DNA of 34,054 nt from Acidobacteriota bacterium (GCA_016213775.1 JACQZR010000297.1:1-34054), one strand, 5' to 3'. Positions 24,986-33,961 are shown, counted from the stretch's first letter. Program-made: numbers and translations. Notes: a model not told the origin generated them from the sequence alone.

Positions 24986-27900
24986 ACAGGTGTCATTATT
25001 CGATTCTGCTCTTTGCACTGCTTGCGACGCTGAGCATCCCGGCGTTGCCTCAATCGAGCACAGGCAAAGTTTCGGGCACCGTTCTGGATCAGAGCGGAGC
25101 CCTCGTTCCGGGCGCTCGGATCAGCTTGACCAACACGGCCACGAACGTGGCTTTCTGGACGGCTTCCAACGAAGCCGGAGTGTACGTGTTCCCGGGCGTG
25201 ACGCCCGGACCGTACCGGCTTGCAGCGGAAGCTCCGGGCATGGAGAAGTTCGAGGCCACCCTGACCGTCCAAGTGCAATCAGCAGTCACCGTCAATCCCG
25301 AGCTACGCGTGGGCCAGGCGGCCACAACCGTGAACGTGGTGGACGTGAATCCGCTGGTGAACGCCGAGACACCCGCCCTCGGGCACGTGCTGGAGCGCGC
25401 CCGCCTCGAGCAATTGCCGCAGAACGGCCGCGCCTTGTGGGTCCTCGGCCAGACGGTTCCCGGTGTCTCCGGATTCTACCCCCGATCCTACGGCCTACGC
25501 ATCGCGGCCAACGAGACGCTGATCGACGGGGCGGTCACAACTGACCGGCAGTGGAACCGCTATGGAACCAACGTCGGCCTGGACGCGGTGGAGGAATTCA
25601 AGGTGGAAACCAACAACTCCTCGGCCAAGTTTTCGCGCCCGCTGAACATGGTGATCTCCACGCGCGGCGGCACCAACCAGTTCCACGGCTCGGTGTTCGA
25701 AACCCACCGCAACAGCGCCTTCGGAACTGCCCGCCGGCGGCAGGACATCTGGCAGAAGGCGCCCTTCCTGAACCGCGCCGAGTATGGCGCATCAGCCGGC
25801 GGCCCTGTCGAGATCCCGAGAGTCTACCATGGCAAGGACCGCACGTTCTGGTTCTTCGCCTGGGAAGGCGGCCGCCAGCGAGAACCTACCACAGCCACCT
25901 GGCGCGTTCCCACTCCGGCCATGCGGCAAGGGGACTTCTCCGAGTTGCGGGATGGATTGGGCCGCCCGATCATCCTCTACGATCCCTGGACAACCGACTC
26001 GAAAACCTGGAATCGGCAGCCATTCGCCTATGGCGGAAAAGCCAATGGGATCGACCCCGCGCGGCTCAGCCCCGTAGCGAAGTACTTCTTCTCGATCACC
26101 CCGGAGCCGACATATCCGGAAATCAATCCGCTGGTGGACGACAATCTGTTCCTTGCTTCGCCGAGATCGGTGGATAGCTACACCGTAACCGCGCGCATCG
26201 ACCACAAGTTCAGCGACTCGGACCGTATCTTCGGCCGGTACACCAAAGGCTACCGGATCAATATGGTTCCAGTCAGCGGCACGCTCGGAGGGGCGCTGGC
26301 GGAGCCGAACATCGGCAGGCAAGCCCAAACGGATCCGACGCAGAGTCTGGCGATCTCCTACACCCGCGTCTTCTCCCCGACGCTCTTCAACGAGCTGCTA
26401 CTCACCGGGAGCAGAAACAACTACGAGAACCCCTACGGAACGATCGGCGACTGGACCGGCAAGCTCGGGCTACCGAACCCCTTCGGCCGGCCGCTCTTTC
26501 CGGCATTAAACGGAGTGGGCCTGGGCGACTACGGAACCGGCGGCGGCAACCTCTATGTCGGCCATCAGTCCGCCGTGACAGTGAATGACAACGCCACCAA
26601 AGTGGTAGGCAAGCACGAGATCCAGTTCGGTGGCCAGTTGCGATTGGACCAGCAGAACCAGCGTGGGAATTCGGCAGGCACGGCCGGAGCAGCGAACTTC
26701 GGAACCTTTGCCACCTCGCTCTACGATCCCCGGACGCCGGTAACCAACCCCGGTGCAACGCCCCAAACCGGGTTCGAGCTCGCCAACTTCTATCTCGGAG
26801 TGGCGAACTACTCCGTCAACTTCCGTCCGGAGACCTTCTACCCGCGCTGGCGCGAATACGCCCTGTACCTTCAGGACAATCTCAAGCTGACTCCTCGCCT
26901 GACGCTCAATCTCGGTCTGCGCTGGGAGTACTTCTCCAACATGCGCGACAAGGCTCACATGCTGAGCTCCTTCGACCCCACGCAGCGAGCCGGCGTGCTC
27001 GAAACCGGCATGGAGGATTACTACCGGCGCGGTTACACGCTTCCTGCCATCGTCAACACGCTCGAGGCGCAGGGCGCGAAATGGATTTCCTCGCAGCAGG
27101 CCGGGCTTCCTGCGTCAATGGTCGATACTAACCGGCTGAACTTCGGGCCGCGCCTGGGAGCGGCTTACCGCGCGGGCCACGGCGCGCGGGCAATGATCGT
27201 ACGGGGAGGGTACCGCATCTCCTACGCCGGGTCCCTCAACAACTACTTCATTGGGCAATGGCTGAACAACGCACCGCTCTCGGCCACCTTCTCGAATTCC
27301 CTGAACGACGCCGCCCGCTCCCCGGACGGAATTGCCAACTACGGAATGCGCTCAGTTCCGCGAATCATCGCCGGAGTGAACAGTAAGGACGCCATCACCC
27401 TGACCGATGCCCAGGGCTTGGCGCGCGGCTCGGCCGTGTTCTGGTACTACAACCGGAAGCAGCCGAACATCCAGGTGCAGGACTGGAACATGACCCTCGA
27501 GAAGGAGTTCATCAGGAACATGGTTGCCCGGGCCGGCTACGTCGGCAACCACAGTGAGAACCTGCCGCAATGGTACACCTACAATGACGCCACACCGGCC
27601 TACGTGTGGTTCGCCACTACCGGTCAGCGCCTGCCCACCGGAGCCTACGCCAATGTGGCCCGGCGCAACTACGACCAGCAGGCCTATGGGGCTATCAACG
27701 AGCTGCGCCGCACCGGCTGGAGCAACTACAACGGCATCCTGCTGGAAATGGAGCGGCGCTATTCGCATGGCGTGGCCTTCCACATCTTCTACCACATGAA
27801 CAACGCGCTTTCGGTGGGCAATCAGGGTACACCGGCGGCTTCCCCTGTAGTTCCGGAAACCAACGTGTACCTCCCCAGCCTCGGCGTGCCGTCCGACTAC

Positions 27901-28665
27901 GATCAGCGCAACCGCCTGCTCCACTACCAGCGCGACATCAGCATTCCCAAGCATGAGGTGCGTTGGAACTGGATCGCGGACCTGCCCATCGGGAAAGGCA
28001 AATTGCTCGGCCGCAACGCCGGCAAAATGCTCGACCGGCTGATCGGTGGTTGGCAGGTTGCCGGCCTTGGCACGTTGTCGAGTACATACTTCACCCTGCC
28101 CACCGGAACCTTTCCGACTGGCGAGAAAATCGAGCTGTACGGCTACAAATATCCGATCCAGGATTGCCGGGGCGGACGCTGCTATCCCGGCTATCTTTGG
28201 TGGAACGGCTACATTCCCGCCAACCAGATCAACAGCGTGGACCCGAAGACCGGCCAGCCCAACGGAGTGATGGGCGTGCCCGCCAACTACAAGCCGGCGG
28301 CACAGCCGCTGCTCCCCTGGCCCGCCAATCCCGACCCCAGCGACCCGCTGTATCAGTTCTACGGCACCAACACCGTGTGGCTCAAGCTGAAGGACGGCAG
28401 CGAGCAGCGGACTGCGTACGATCCGGGGCTTCACCCGTGGCAGAACCAGTTCCTTCCGTCTGTGCGCCAATGGGGGATGGATGCCAGCCTGTTCAAGCGC
28501 GTTGCCATCACGGAGCGGGTCTTCGTGCGGTTCAACATGGACGTTTTCAACGTCTTCAATCACCCCAACAACCCGAGCGGCGTGGGCGGAGACGGCATTC
28601 TCGGCACCCGCAACTCGGGGTCGGGAGCCCGGCAGGTGCAGTTTACATTGCGTGTGACTTGGTGA
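24982..28665 (+). CDS. Oar-like TonB-dependent receptor, copy 4
   Basis: About 1227 residues, the longest receptor here. From GTG 24982 the leader NRCHYSILLFALLATLSIPALPQ is a good signal peptide. Then come the regulatory-like fold (GTVLDQSGALVPGARISL, YRLAAEAPGMEKFEA), a plug with LEQLPQNGRALWVLGQTVPG and AVEEFKVETNNSSAKFSRP, and a barrel including LTLNLGLRWEYFSNM, GRLGAAYRAG-like strands, LPIGKGKLLGRN, and VRFNMDVFNVFNHPNNP. It ends in TLRVTW, whose last residue is an aromatic tryptophan. QNGR replaces NGRN and SAKFSRP replaces SAEFGRT, so it belongs to a different subgroup from copies 1-3. It also carries a long Pro/Asn/Tyr-rich insertion around 28130-28440 including a CRGGRCYPGYLWWNG segment. 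Translational coupling to the apiosidase-like gene suggests it imports that enzyme's products (inference). Confidence 0.92.
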   Translation: MNRCHYSILLFALLATLSIPALPQSSTGKVSGTVLDQSGALVPGARISLTNTATNVAFWTASNEAGVYVFPGVTPGPYRLAAEAPGMEKFEATLTVQVQSAVTVNPELRVGQAATTVNVVDVNPLVNAETPALGHVLERARLEQLPQNGRALWVLGQTVPGVSGFYPRSYGLRIAANETLIDGAVTTDRQWNRYGTNVGLDAVEEFKVETNNSSAKFSRPLNMVISTRGGTNQFHGSVFETHRNSAFGTARRRQDIWQKAPFLNRAEYGASAGGPVEIPRVYHGKDRTFWFFAWEGGRQREPTTATWRVPTPAMRQGDFSELRDGLGRPIILYDPWTTDSKTWNRQPFAYGGKANGIDPARLSPVAKYFFSITPEPTYPEINPLVDDNLFLASPRSVDSYTVTARIDHKFSDSDRIFGRYTKGYRINMVPVSGTLGGALAEPNIGRQAQTDPTQSLAISYTRVFSPTLFNELLLTGSRNNYENPYGTIGDWTGKLGLPNPFGRPLFPALNGVGLGDYGTGGGNLYVGHQSAVTVNDNATKVVGKHEIQFGGQLRLDQQNQRGNSAGTAGAANFGTFATSLYDPRTPVTNPGATPQTGFELANFYLGVANYSVNFRPETFYPRWREYALYLQDNLKLTPRLTLNLGLRWEYFSNMRDKAHMLSSFDPTQRAGVLETGMEDYYRRGYTLPAIVNTLEAQGAKWISSQQAGLPASMVDTNRLNFGPRLGAAYRAGHGARAMIVRGGYRISYAGSLNNYFIGQWLNNAPLSATFSNSLNDAARSPDGIANYGMRSVPRIIAGVNSKDAITLTDAQGLARGSAVFWYYNRKQPNIQVQDWNMTLEKEFIRNMVARAGYVGNHSENLPQWYTYNDATPAYVWFATTGQRLPTGAYANVARRNYDQQAYGAINELRRTGWSNYNGILLEMERRYSHGVAFHIFYHMNNALSVGNQGTPAASPVVPETNVYLPSLGVPSDYDQRNRLLHYQRDISIPKHEVRWNWIADLPIGKGKLLGRNAGKMLDRLIGGWQVAGLGTLSSTYFTLPTGTFPTGEKIELYGYKYPIQDCRGGRCYPGYLWWNGYIPANQINSVDPKTGQPNGVMGVPANYKPAAQPLLPWPANPDPSDPLYQFYGTNTVWLKLKDGSEQRTAYDPGLHPWQNQFLPSVRQWGMDASLFKRVAITERVFVRFNMDVFNVFNHPNNPSGVGGDGILGTRNSGSGARQVQFTLRVTW

Positions 28666-28680
28666 AAGAGGAGGATTACT

Positions 28681-29682
28681 ATGAACAAATTCGTATCGCG
28701 AAGGGGCTTCCTCGGGGCCCCCGCTGCGATGGGCCTGGCTTCCGCTTCAGCCGCGGAACGCTTGCCGAGGGAAGTCTGGATCGCAGCCATCGGCCAGATG
28801 GGACTTACCGCCCGAAACCCCGAGGAGATGAGTGGGAAGATGCTCCAGCGCATGGAGGAAGTCTTGCCGATGCGCCCGGACATCGTCTGTACCCCAGAGG
28901 TGTTTCCCTTCGCAGGTCTGACCGTGAAGCACCCTCCGCTGTCCGAGTGCGCAGAGGAGAAGACCGGACCGATCCTGGACCGCTACGCGGAGTTCGCGCG
29001 TCGTAACCGCTGCTATGTGATCTGCTCCACCTACACCAAGGAGAAGGGACGCTGCTACAACGCCGCGGTGCTCTTCGACCGGCAAGGCCGCTACGTGGGC
29101 GAGTACCGCAAGATCAACCCCACCGAAGGCGAACTGGACATAGGCGTCACTCCCGGCCCGCGGGTGCCACCGACATTCACCACGGACTTCGGCAAGATCG
29201 GGGTCCAAATCTGTTACGACATCAACTGGTACGAGAACTGGACTCGTCTCGGCGCCGCGGGAGCCGAGATCGTATTCTGGCCGTCGGCCTTCGGCGGAGG
29301 CATGATGCTCAACAGCCTGGCGTGGATGAACAAATGCCATGTCGTGTCGAGCACGCGCTTCCAGCATCCCACCAAAATCATCGACCCGCTTGGCACCGAC
29401 GTGATTGAGACCGGGCGCGCCGGGAACTGGATCTGTGGACCGGTCAACCTGGACATTGCGGTGATTCAAGGCGTGTACAACTTCGTCAAATTCCGTGAAA
29501 TCCGCAAGAAATACGGCCGCCGTTTCCGCTTCCGCATCCTTCACGTGGAGGCGCTGGCGACGATCGAAGGATGCAGTCCGGACGTGTCGGTCCCCGCAGT
29601 TCTGAAAGAGTTCGGCATCCCGACATCGCGGGAGATGATTGCGGCTTCAACAAAGGCTCAGGACGCGCGCCGCCCTTCGTGA
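28681..29682 (+). CDS. Exported nitrilase-superfamily amidohydrolase
   Basis: 333 residues of the carbon-nitrogen hydrolase superfamily, enzymes that split C-N bonds of amides, carbamoyl compounds or nitriles. The catalytic triad is complete: E73 in CTPEVFPF, K144 in EYRKINPT, and C178 in VQICYDINW, in the right order and spacing. The leader MNKFVSRRGFLGAPAAMGLASASA carries a clear twin-arginine motif, so the enzyme is probably exported folded by Tat; most members of this superfamily are cytoplasmic. GAGGAGG stands just upstream of ATG 28681, and the receptor gene ends 15 bp before. In a glycan-degrading locus it might remove an amide or carbamoyl substituent (inference). The exact branch of the superfamily cannot be settled by eye. 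Confidence 0.87.
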   Translation: MNKFVSRRGFLGAPAAMGLASASAAERLPREVWIAAIGQMGLTARNPEEMSGKMLQRMEEVLPMRPDIVCTPEVFPFAGLTVKHPPLSECAEEKTGPILDRYAEFARRNRCYVICSTYTKEKGRCYNAAVLFDRQGRYVGEYRKINPTEGELDIGVTPGPRVPPTFTTDFGKIGVQICYDINWYENWTRLGAAGAEIVFWPSAFGGGMMLNSLAWMNKCHVVSSTRFQHPTKIIDPLGTDVIETGRAGNWICGPVNLDIAVIQGVYNFVKFREIRKKYGRRFRFRILHVEALATIEGCSPDVSVPAVLKEFGIPTSREMIAASTKAQDARRPS

Positions 29683-29791
29683 GGGCCGCTCACAATGAAA
29701 GAATGTGATTTCCCGATGACCGCGATTGCGACGCGGCGGGCCAGGAGATCGGCAGAGCGTACGTCGTCTCGCGGGAGCGTAAGGAGGTACA
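29683..29791 (+). other. 109-bp intergenic region before the GH127-like gene
   Basis: No gene is seen here. It ends with AAGGAGG (29781-29787), 4 nt before GTG 29792, which sets the start of the next gene. It is among the longer gaps in the plus-strand series, so an internal promoter is possible, but no convincing -35/-10 pair was recognised. Confidence 0.5.
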
Positions 29792-31630
29792 GTGAATCCA
29801 ACTTCGCGGCGCGCCTTTCTACAGGCAGCCGGAGCGGCGCCGGTGGCGAACCGGCTTGCCGCCCAAACTCGCGTGCCCGCCGCGGGCGTTTGGCAGGGCC
29901 TGCCGCCCTCGCAGGTCGGCGGCATCCTCGGCGATCGGCTCGCGTTGTGGCGCGGTAAACGACTCTGGCATGCGGTGAAGAGCCCGTTTCTTCTCGAAGG
30001 ATTCGAATCGCCGCCGGGCAGCCACCCGTGGCAGGGCGAGCATTCCGGCAAGTGGCTTCACGCCGCTACGCTGGCATTTGAGCAGACCCGGGACCGGGCG
30101 ATCCTGCGCGCCCTGGAGAATACCGTCCGGCGCCTGATTGCGTCTCAGCAATCCAACGGCTACATCGGGACATACGCGCCGGCGCTTCGTTTCTGTGCTC
30201 CTCCGGGCAGGCACAGCCGCTCCTCATGGGACGTCTGGACCGCGCGCTACGTACTATACGGCCTGCTCTCTTATGAGCAATTTCATCCCGATGAGACGAT
30301 CGTCCGCGCGTGTGTTCGCCTGGGCGAATTGCTGCTGAACACGTACGGTCCGGGCAAGGCAGATTTGACGAGTGTCGGCACGCGGCACGGCCTATCGTCG
30401 ACCGTGCTGCTGGAATCGATCCTGATGTTGTACGAGCGCAGCAGAGAGCGGCGTTTCCTGGAGTTCGCGCAGCAGATTCACGAGTCGATGGAGGCGAATC
30501 CACACCTGCGACTCGTGGCCACCCTCACTTCGACTCAGGACGTCTCGGCGCCGGGCGATGGCAAAGCGTACCAGCTCATGGCGGTCCTCCTGGGTTACGT
30601 CCGGCTGTTCCGTCACACCGGACAAACGGACTACCTCAGCGCCGTGACCCGCGCTTGGGAGCGCATCCGCAACGAACATACCTTCGTGACCGGCGGGCCA
30701 TGGGCGTACAAGTCCGACGCCGTCAAGAATCACGAGTGCTTTGCGCGGCCCGAATATTTCCATCCGGCCAACCTGGTGGAAACCTGTTCCACCACTACCT
30801 GGGTGCAGCTTTCGCTCGAGCTCCTGAAGCTCACTGGAGAAGCGAAATACGGAGAAGAAGCCGAGCGCGCGCTGCTGAATCACCTGATCGGCGCGCAAGC
30901 GCCGAACGGGCGCGACTGGGCCTATTACAGCGCTGCCAATACAACCAAGCGGGACTACAACGATGTGCTCCACTGCTGTGGATCGAGCGGTCCGCGCGCG
31001 CTGGAGGTCTATGCATGTCACCTCATTGGGGCCGCAGGGGACGCTCTGTCCCTCAACACCTATCTGCCGCTCAGCGCCAGAATCGACCTGCCGCAGATCC
31101 CCGTGCGCGGTGTCAGGATCGAGGGGCGCTACCCCTTCGAGAGCCGGGCAATCGTTCGCTTCGAAATGGATCGGCCGGCCCGGTTCGCCGTCGATTTCCG
31201 GCTGCCGTCAGGCGGCATGCAGATGCGAGTGAAGATCGGTGGCGTCGAGCAGAAGCCAGACCCGCAGGCCTCCGGATTCCTGCGGCTGACGCGCACATGG
31301 AAACCCAACGACGTCGTGGAGGTGCAGTTCGAATTCCCGCTCCGCGCAACCATCCAGCGCGGGCGTGATGGAAGGGACTGGGCCGCCTTCACTCTGGGAC
31401 CGATTGCGCTTGCGCAGGGTTCACCGACGCCATCTGACGATTCACCGATCGTCAGGCCGGCGGCTTCCGACCCCACCGCCGGCCAGGCGTGGTTGGAACT
31501 ACTCCAGACGGCAGAGCCCGGATTCCGAATCAAGGGCACCCAGTACACCTTGATGCCGTATTCCCGAGCGGGAAGCGACGGCAGTTCAGTGCGGACCTAC
31601 TTCCCGTTGGAGCCGGAACGGAGAAAATGA
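29792..31630 (+). CDS. Exported GH127-like (DUF1680) beta-L-arabinofuranosidase
   Basis: 612 residues. The leader SRRAFLQAAGAAPVANRLAAQ is Tat-type. The body is an (alpha/alpha)6 barrel (EHSGKWLHAATLAFEQT, QQSNGYIGTYAP, WDVWTARYVLYGLLS) followed by beta-sandwich domains. The zinc/catalytic constellation known from Bifidobacterium HypBA1 (E338, C340, C417, C418) is matched by E330 and C332 in NLVETCSTTTW and C395-C396 in HCCGSSG; one of the cysteines is the nucleophile in that family. E315, in NHECF, is a candidate acid/base. The usual CCPPN motif reads CCGSS, so this is a divergent member and GH146-like relatives or another sugar specificity are possible. GTG 29792 is supported by AAGGAGG. 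It probably removes beta-linked arabinofuranose or a similar sugar from the glycan. Confidence 0.85.
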   Translation: MNPTSRRAFLQAAGAAPVANRLAAQTRVPAAGVWQGLPPSQVGGILGDRLALWRGKRLWHAVKSPFLLEGFESPPGSHPWQGEHSGKWLHAATLAFEQTRDRAILRALENTVRRLIASQQSNGYIGTYAPALRFCAPPGRHSRSSWDVWTARYVLYGLLSYEQFHPDETIVRACVRLGELLLNTYGPGKADLTSVGTRHGLSSTVLLESILMLYERSRERRFLEFAQQIHESMEANPHLRLVATLTSTQDVSAPGDGKAYQLMAVLLGYVRLFRHTGQTDYLSAVTRAWERIRNEHTFVTGGPWAYKSDAVKNHECFARPEYFHPANLVETCSTTTWVQLSLELLKLTGEAKYGEEAERALLNHLIGAQAPNGRDWAYYSAANTTKRDYNDVLHCCGSSGPRALEVYACHLIGAAGDALSLNTYLPLSARIDLPQIPVRGVRIEGRYPFESRAIVRFEMDRPARFAVDFRLPSGGMQMRVKIGGVEQKPDPQASGFLRLTRTWKPNDVVEVQFEFPLRATIQRGRDGRDWAAFTLGPIALAQGSPTPSDDSPIVRPAASDPTAGQAWLELLQTAEPGFRIKGTQYTLMPYSRAGSDGSSVRTYFPLEPERRK

Positions 31631-31693
31631 GGCACGCGCATCCGGGTCGAGCAGTCGTTTCTCCTTCAACGGCACTTGAAGGATAATTGACTC

Positions 31694-32980
31694 ATGCGCT
31701 GGACGCGTCGTGAATTGCTCCGTGTATCGACCGCCCTGCTGACGGGCGACCTGACATACGCCGGAGAGACACATCCGGTCTGGACATCACGGCCCACCGT
31801 TACGGTTGGGCCGAAAGATGCCGACATTACCGGCACAGGTGACAAGGCGATCCAGGCGGCTGTGGACCATATGGCGGCCAGTGGAGGCGGCACGGTTCGA
31901 CTCCTTCCCGGCGCCTACCACCTGCGCAACGCAGTCGATCTGCGGCGGGGAGTGCGGATCCTGGGGAGCGGGGCGGAGTCCGTGTTGCGGAAAGGCCCGC
32001 TGGCGAAAGCTATGCTCGCCGAAGATGCCGAGCCGTGGGACGAGGAGATCGTGCTGGCAGGAACGAGCGATCTCCGCGCCGGCGATGGCGTGGCGATTCG
32101 TGTGGACGATCCGTCGCAGGGCGGACGCCGCATCGTTCTGCGCACTCTGGTGGCACGAGACGGTAACCGCCTCAAACTCGACCAGGCTATGGACGTTGCC
32201 CGTTTCACACTGCGCGGAAATGCGCACGTCCTGACTCAGTATCCGCTGATTCGCGGCATTGGCGCGAGCAACGCGTCCGTAGAGAATCTCCTGCTCGATG
32301 GGAACAAGCAAAACAACGGCACGCTCGACCACTACTGGGGCAATCATCTCGGCTGCGTCTGGCTCGAGCGCAGCCATCGTGTGGCGCTGAAGTCGATTGT
32401 TGCGCGCAACTGCGCTTCAGACGGCCTCAGTTGGCAAACCTCTCATGACGTGTTGGTTGAGGACTGCCACTGCCTCGACAACGCCGGTTTCGGGATGCAC
32501 GCCGGCAGCGGGTCGCTGCGCCCGTTGGTGCGGAAGAACAGAATCGAGCGCAACTACATTGGTTTTTACTTTTGTTGGGGCGCCCGGCACGGAATCGTGG
32601 AACACAACACCATTACAGACAGCCAGACCTCGGGCGTTTCGATCGGGCAGAAGGATACTGACAACCTCGTCCATCACAACGAAATTCTCCGTAGTGGCGA
32701 GGCCGGCGTTCTATTCCGCTCCGTCGAACGCGCGCTCTGGCCGGATCGGAATCGTGTCGAAGCGAACCGTATCGTGGATAGCGGAAGTGAGAACGGCGTG
32801 GCCATCGATGTTCAGGCGGGTGCCGATGGCGTCGTGACTGGAAACGAGCTTCTGGAGACCCGCGGTGCGATGCGCCGAATCGGGCTGAAGATCGCTGCTG
32901 GCATCCGCAGCCTGAACGTGGCGGGTAATCGCTTCCGCGGGTTCGCCACTGAAATCGCCGATTCGCGCGAGCAGGCCTAA
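31694..32980 (+). CDS. Exported right-handed beta-helix protein (polysaccharide lyase/hydrolase-like)
   Basis: 428 residues. The N-terminus TRRELLRVSTALLTGDL is Tat-like. The mature part begins with a pectate-lyase-superfamily entry (KAIQAAVDHMAASGGGTVRLLPGAYHL) and goes on with repeated ~22-residue beta-helix rungs: VENLLLDGN, HDVLVEDCHCLDNAGFGMH, RKNRIERNYIGFYF, VEHNTITDSQTSGVSIG, VHHNEILRSGEAGVLF, VEANRIVDSGSENGVAI, VTGNELLETRG. Such folds occur in pectate lyases, polygalacturonases, alginate epimerases and several other polysaccharide-active families; no family-specific catalytic motif was recognised. AAGGA precedes ATG 31694. It is last of the plus-strand series, 63 bp after the GH127-like gene, and no clear terminator follows. 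Confidence 0.8.
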   Translation: MRWTRRELLRVSTALLTGDLTYAGETHPVWTSRPTVTVGPKDADITGTGDKAIQAAVDHMAASGGGTVRLLPGAYHLRNAVDLRRGVRILGSGAESVLRKGPLAKAMLAEDAEPWDEEIVLAGTSDLRAGDGVAIRVDDPSQGGRRIVLRTLVARDGNRLKLDQAMDVARFTLRGNAHVLTQYPLIRGIGASNASVENLLLDGNKQNNGTLDHYWGNHLGCVWLERSHRVALKSIVARNCASDGLSWQTSHDVLVEDCHCLDNAGFGMHAGSGSLRPLVRKNRIERNYIGFYFCWGARHGIVEHNTITDSQTSGVSIGQKDTDNLVHHNEILRSGEAGVLFRSVERALWPDRNRVEANRIVDSGSENGVAIDVQAGADGVVTGNELLETRGAMRRIGLKIAAGIRSLNVAGNRFRGFATEIADSREQA

Positions 32981-33025
32981 TAGAACCTGCGAGTCATTGT
33001 TGGCAGTTCCTGGCGATACAGATCC

Positions 33026-33400
33026 TCACCATCGCGCCTCCCGCTTCAGCCAGCGCTCGAAGAAGGCCCTCCAGGCCGGGTCGATTTCGGGCCCATTCGC
33101 CTTGTGGCCGTCGTCGGTGAGCACAAACTCGATCCGCTCGGGGATTCCCAGGAGCTTGTAGACCTCTCGCGCGCGGTTGAAATAGCCCCAGCTTTGGAGG
33201 TCGTCAGAATCGCCGAAATGATGCCCGCCTGGTACATCGGTGTCGACAACCTCAGCCATCGAGAACGACGCTTTGGTAAACGTCACCTCGATCGAATTGT
33301 TCGCGTCGTAGGTGAGGGTGTGGTCAGTTCGCCCGATCCGTTCACGAAGCGGGCGACAAACTTCAGGTTGAACCGATCCGGCCGCGGATCGCGCCGCTCG
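33026..33400 (-). pseudogene. Alpha/beta-hydrolase C-terminal remnant
   Basis: The minus-strand frame from 33286 to 33026 encodes the end of an alpha/beta-hydrolase-like protein: TDVPGGHHFGDSDDLQ, FNRAREVYKLLGIPERIEFV, then LTDDGHKANGPE with the likely catalytic histidine, and AWRAFFERWLKRE. The nucleophile elbow (GxSxG) and the rest of the fold are absent. Further upstream, in another frame, PDRFNLKFVARFVNGSG is followed after a one-frame shift near 33315-33320 by TLTYDANNSIEVTFTKASF, which suggests the coding sequence once reached about 33400 and has since frameshifted. It abuts the head-to-head LysR remnant. Relatives would include acetylxylan-esterase- or dienelactone-hydrolase-type enzymes, but the exact family is uncertain. 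Confidence 0.6.
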
Positions 33401-33790
33401 TGGAAAGCTTGCTGTGCCGGACTACCCGCAATGTAGCGCCGACCGAAGCCGGGCAGGAGATCCTTGTCTCGCTGCGCCCGGCATTCACGGATATCGAGGA
33501 TGCGCTCGACAAGATCTCGAGGTTGCGAGATAAGCCGATCGGTCGCGTCCGTCTGGTGACGCCCCGACTTGCCGCGATGACGGTGCTCGCACCCCTGCTG
33601 AAGAGATTTGCACACGACTACCCAGACATCGTGCTCGATGTCACGACGGATGAGAGTCCGATGGATATCGCCGCGGGAGGATGTGACGCGGCATTCACTT
33701 CGGGGAATACGGGTCTCCGGCGACCAGCGCGCGGCGATCGTGGGTTCTGCGACGTATTTCAAATCCAAGATGAAGACGCCCGCGCGCAAG
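33400..33790 (+). pseudogene. LysR-type regulator remnant lacking its DNA-binding HTH
   Basis: The frame starts inside the linker that follows the HTH in LysR regulators: LLCRTTRNVAPTEAGQEIL, then IGRVRLVTPRLAAMTVLAPLL and FAHDYPDIVLDVTTDE, the start of the effector-binding domain, up to DIAAGGCDAAF. Near 33710 the reading frame changes: the next block, VSGDQRAAIVGSATYFKS, also typical of LysR domains, is in another frame, and about nine residues normally between them are missing. After about 33790 similarity is lost. The first ~45 residues (winged helix-turn-helix) are absent. It is therefore a dead gene, lying head-to-head with the hydrolase remnant. Confidence 0.75.
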
Positions 33791-33929
33791 CCGTCGAGCA
33801 AGCGCAGTCCAACCGGCCAGCACTCGATGCGTGAAAACAACGTAAGCCCTTTTGGGACGCTGGTTCACCCCTTGTCTGGATGTCGCCGCTTTCCTGGAAA
33901 CCGTAGTTTGGGAGTAACGCTTCGCTTAT

Positions 33930-33948
33930 CCCCCGGCAAAGCCGGGGG
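33930..33948 (+). terminator. Perfect 8-bp GC stem with AAA loop followed by T-rich run
   Basis: CCCCCGGC (33930-33937), loop AAA, GCCGGGGG (33941-33948), then CTTTAATTT. The shape fits a factor-independent terminator. No live gene ends directly before it, only the LysR remnant, so it may instead be part of the repeat-like hairpin cluster that continues to the right. Confidence 0.5.
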
Positions 33949-33961
33949 CTTTAATTTCGTG

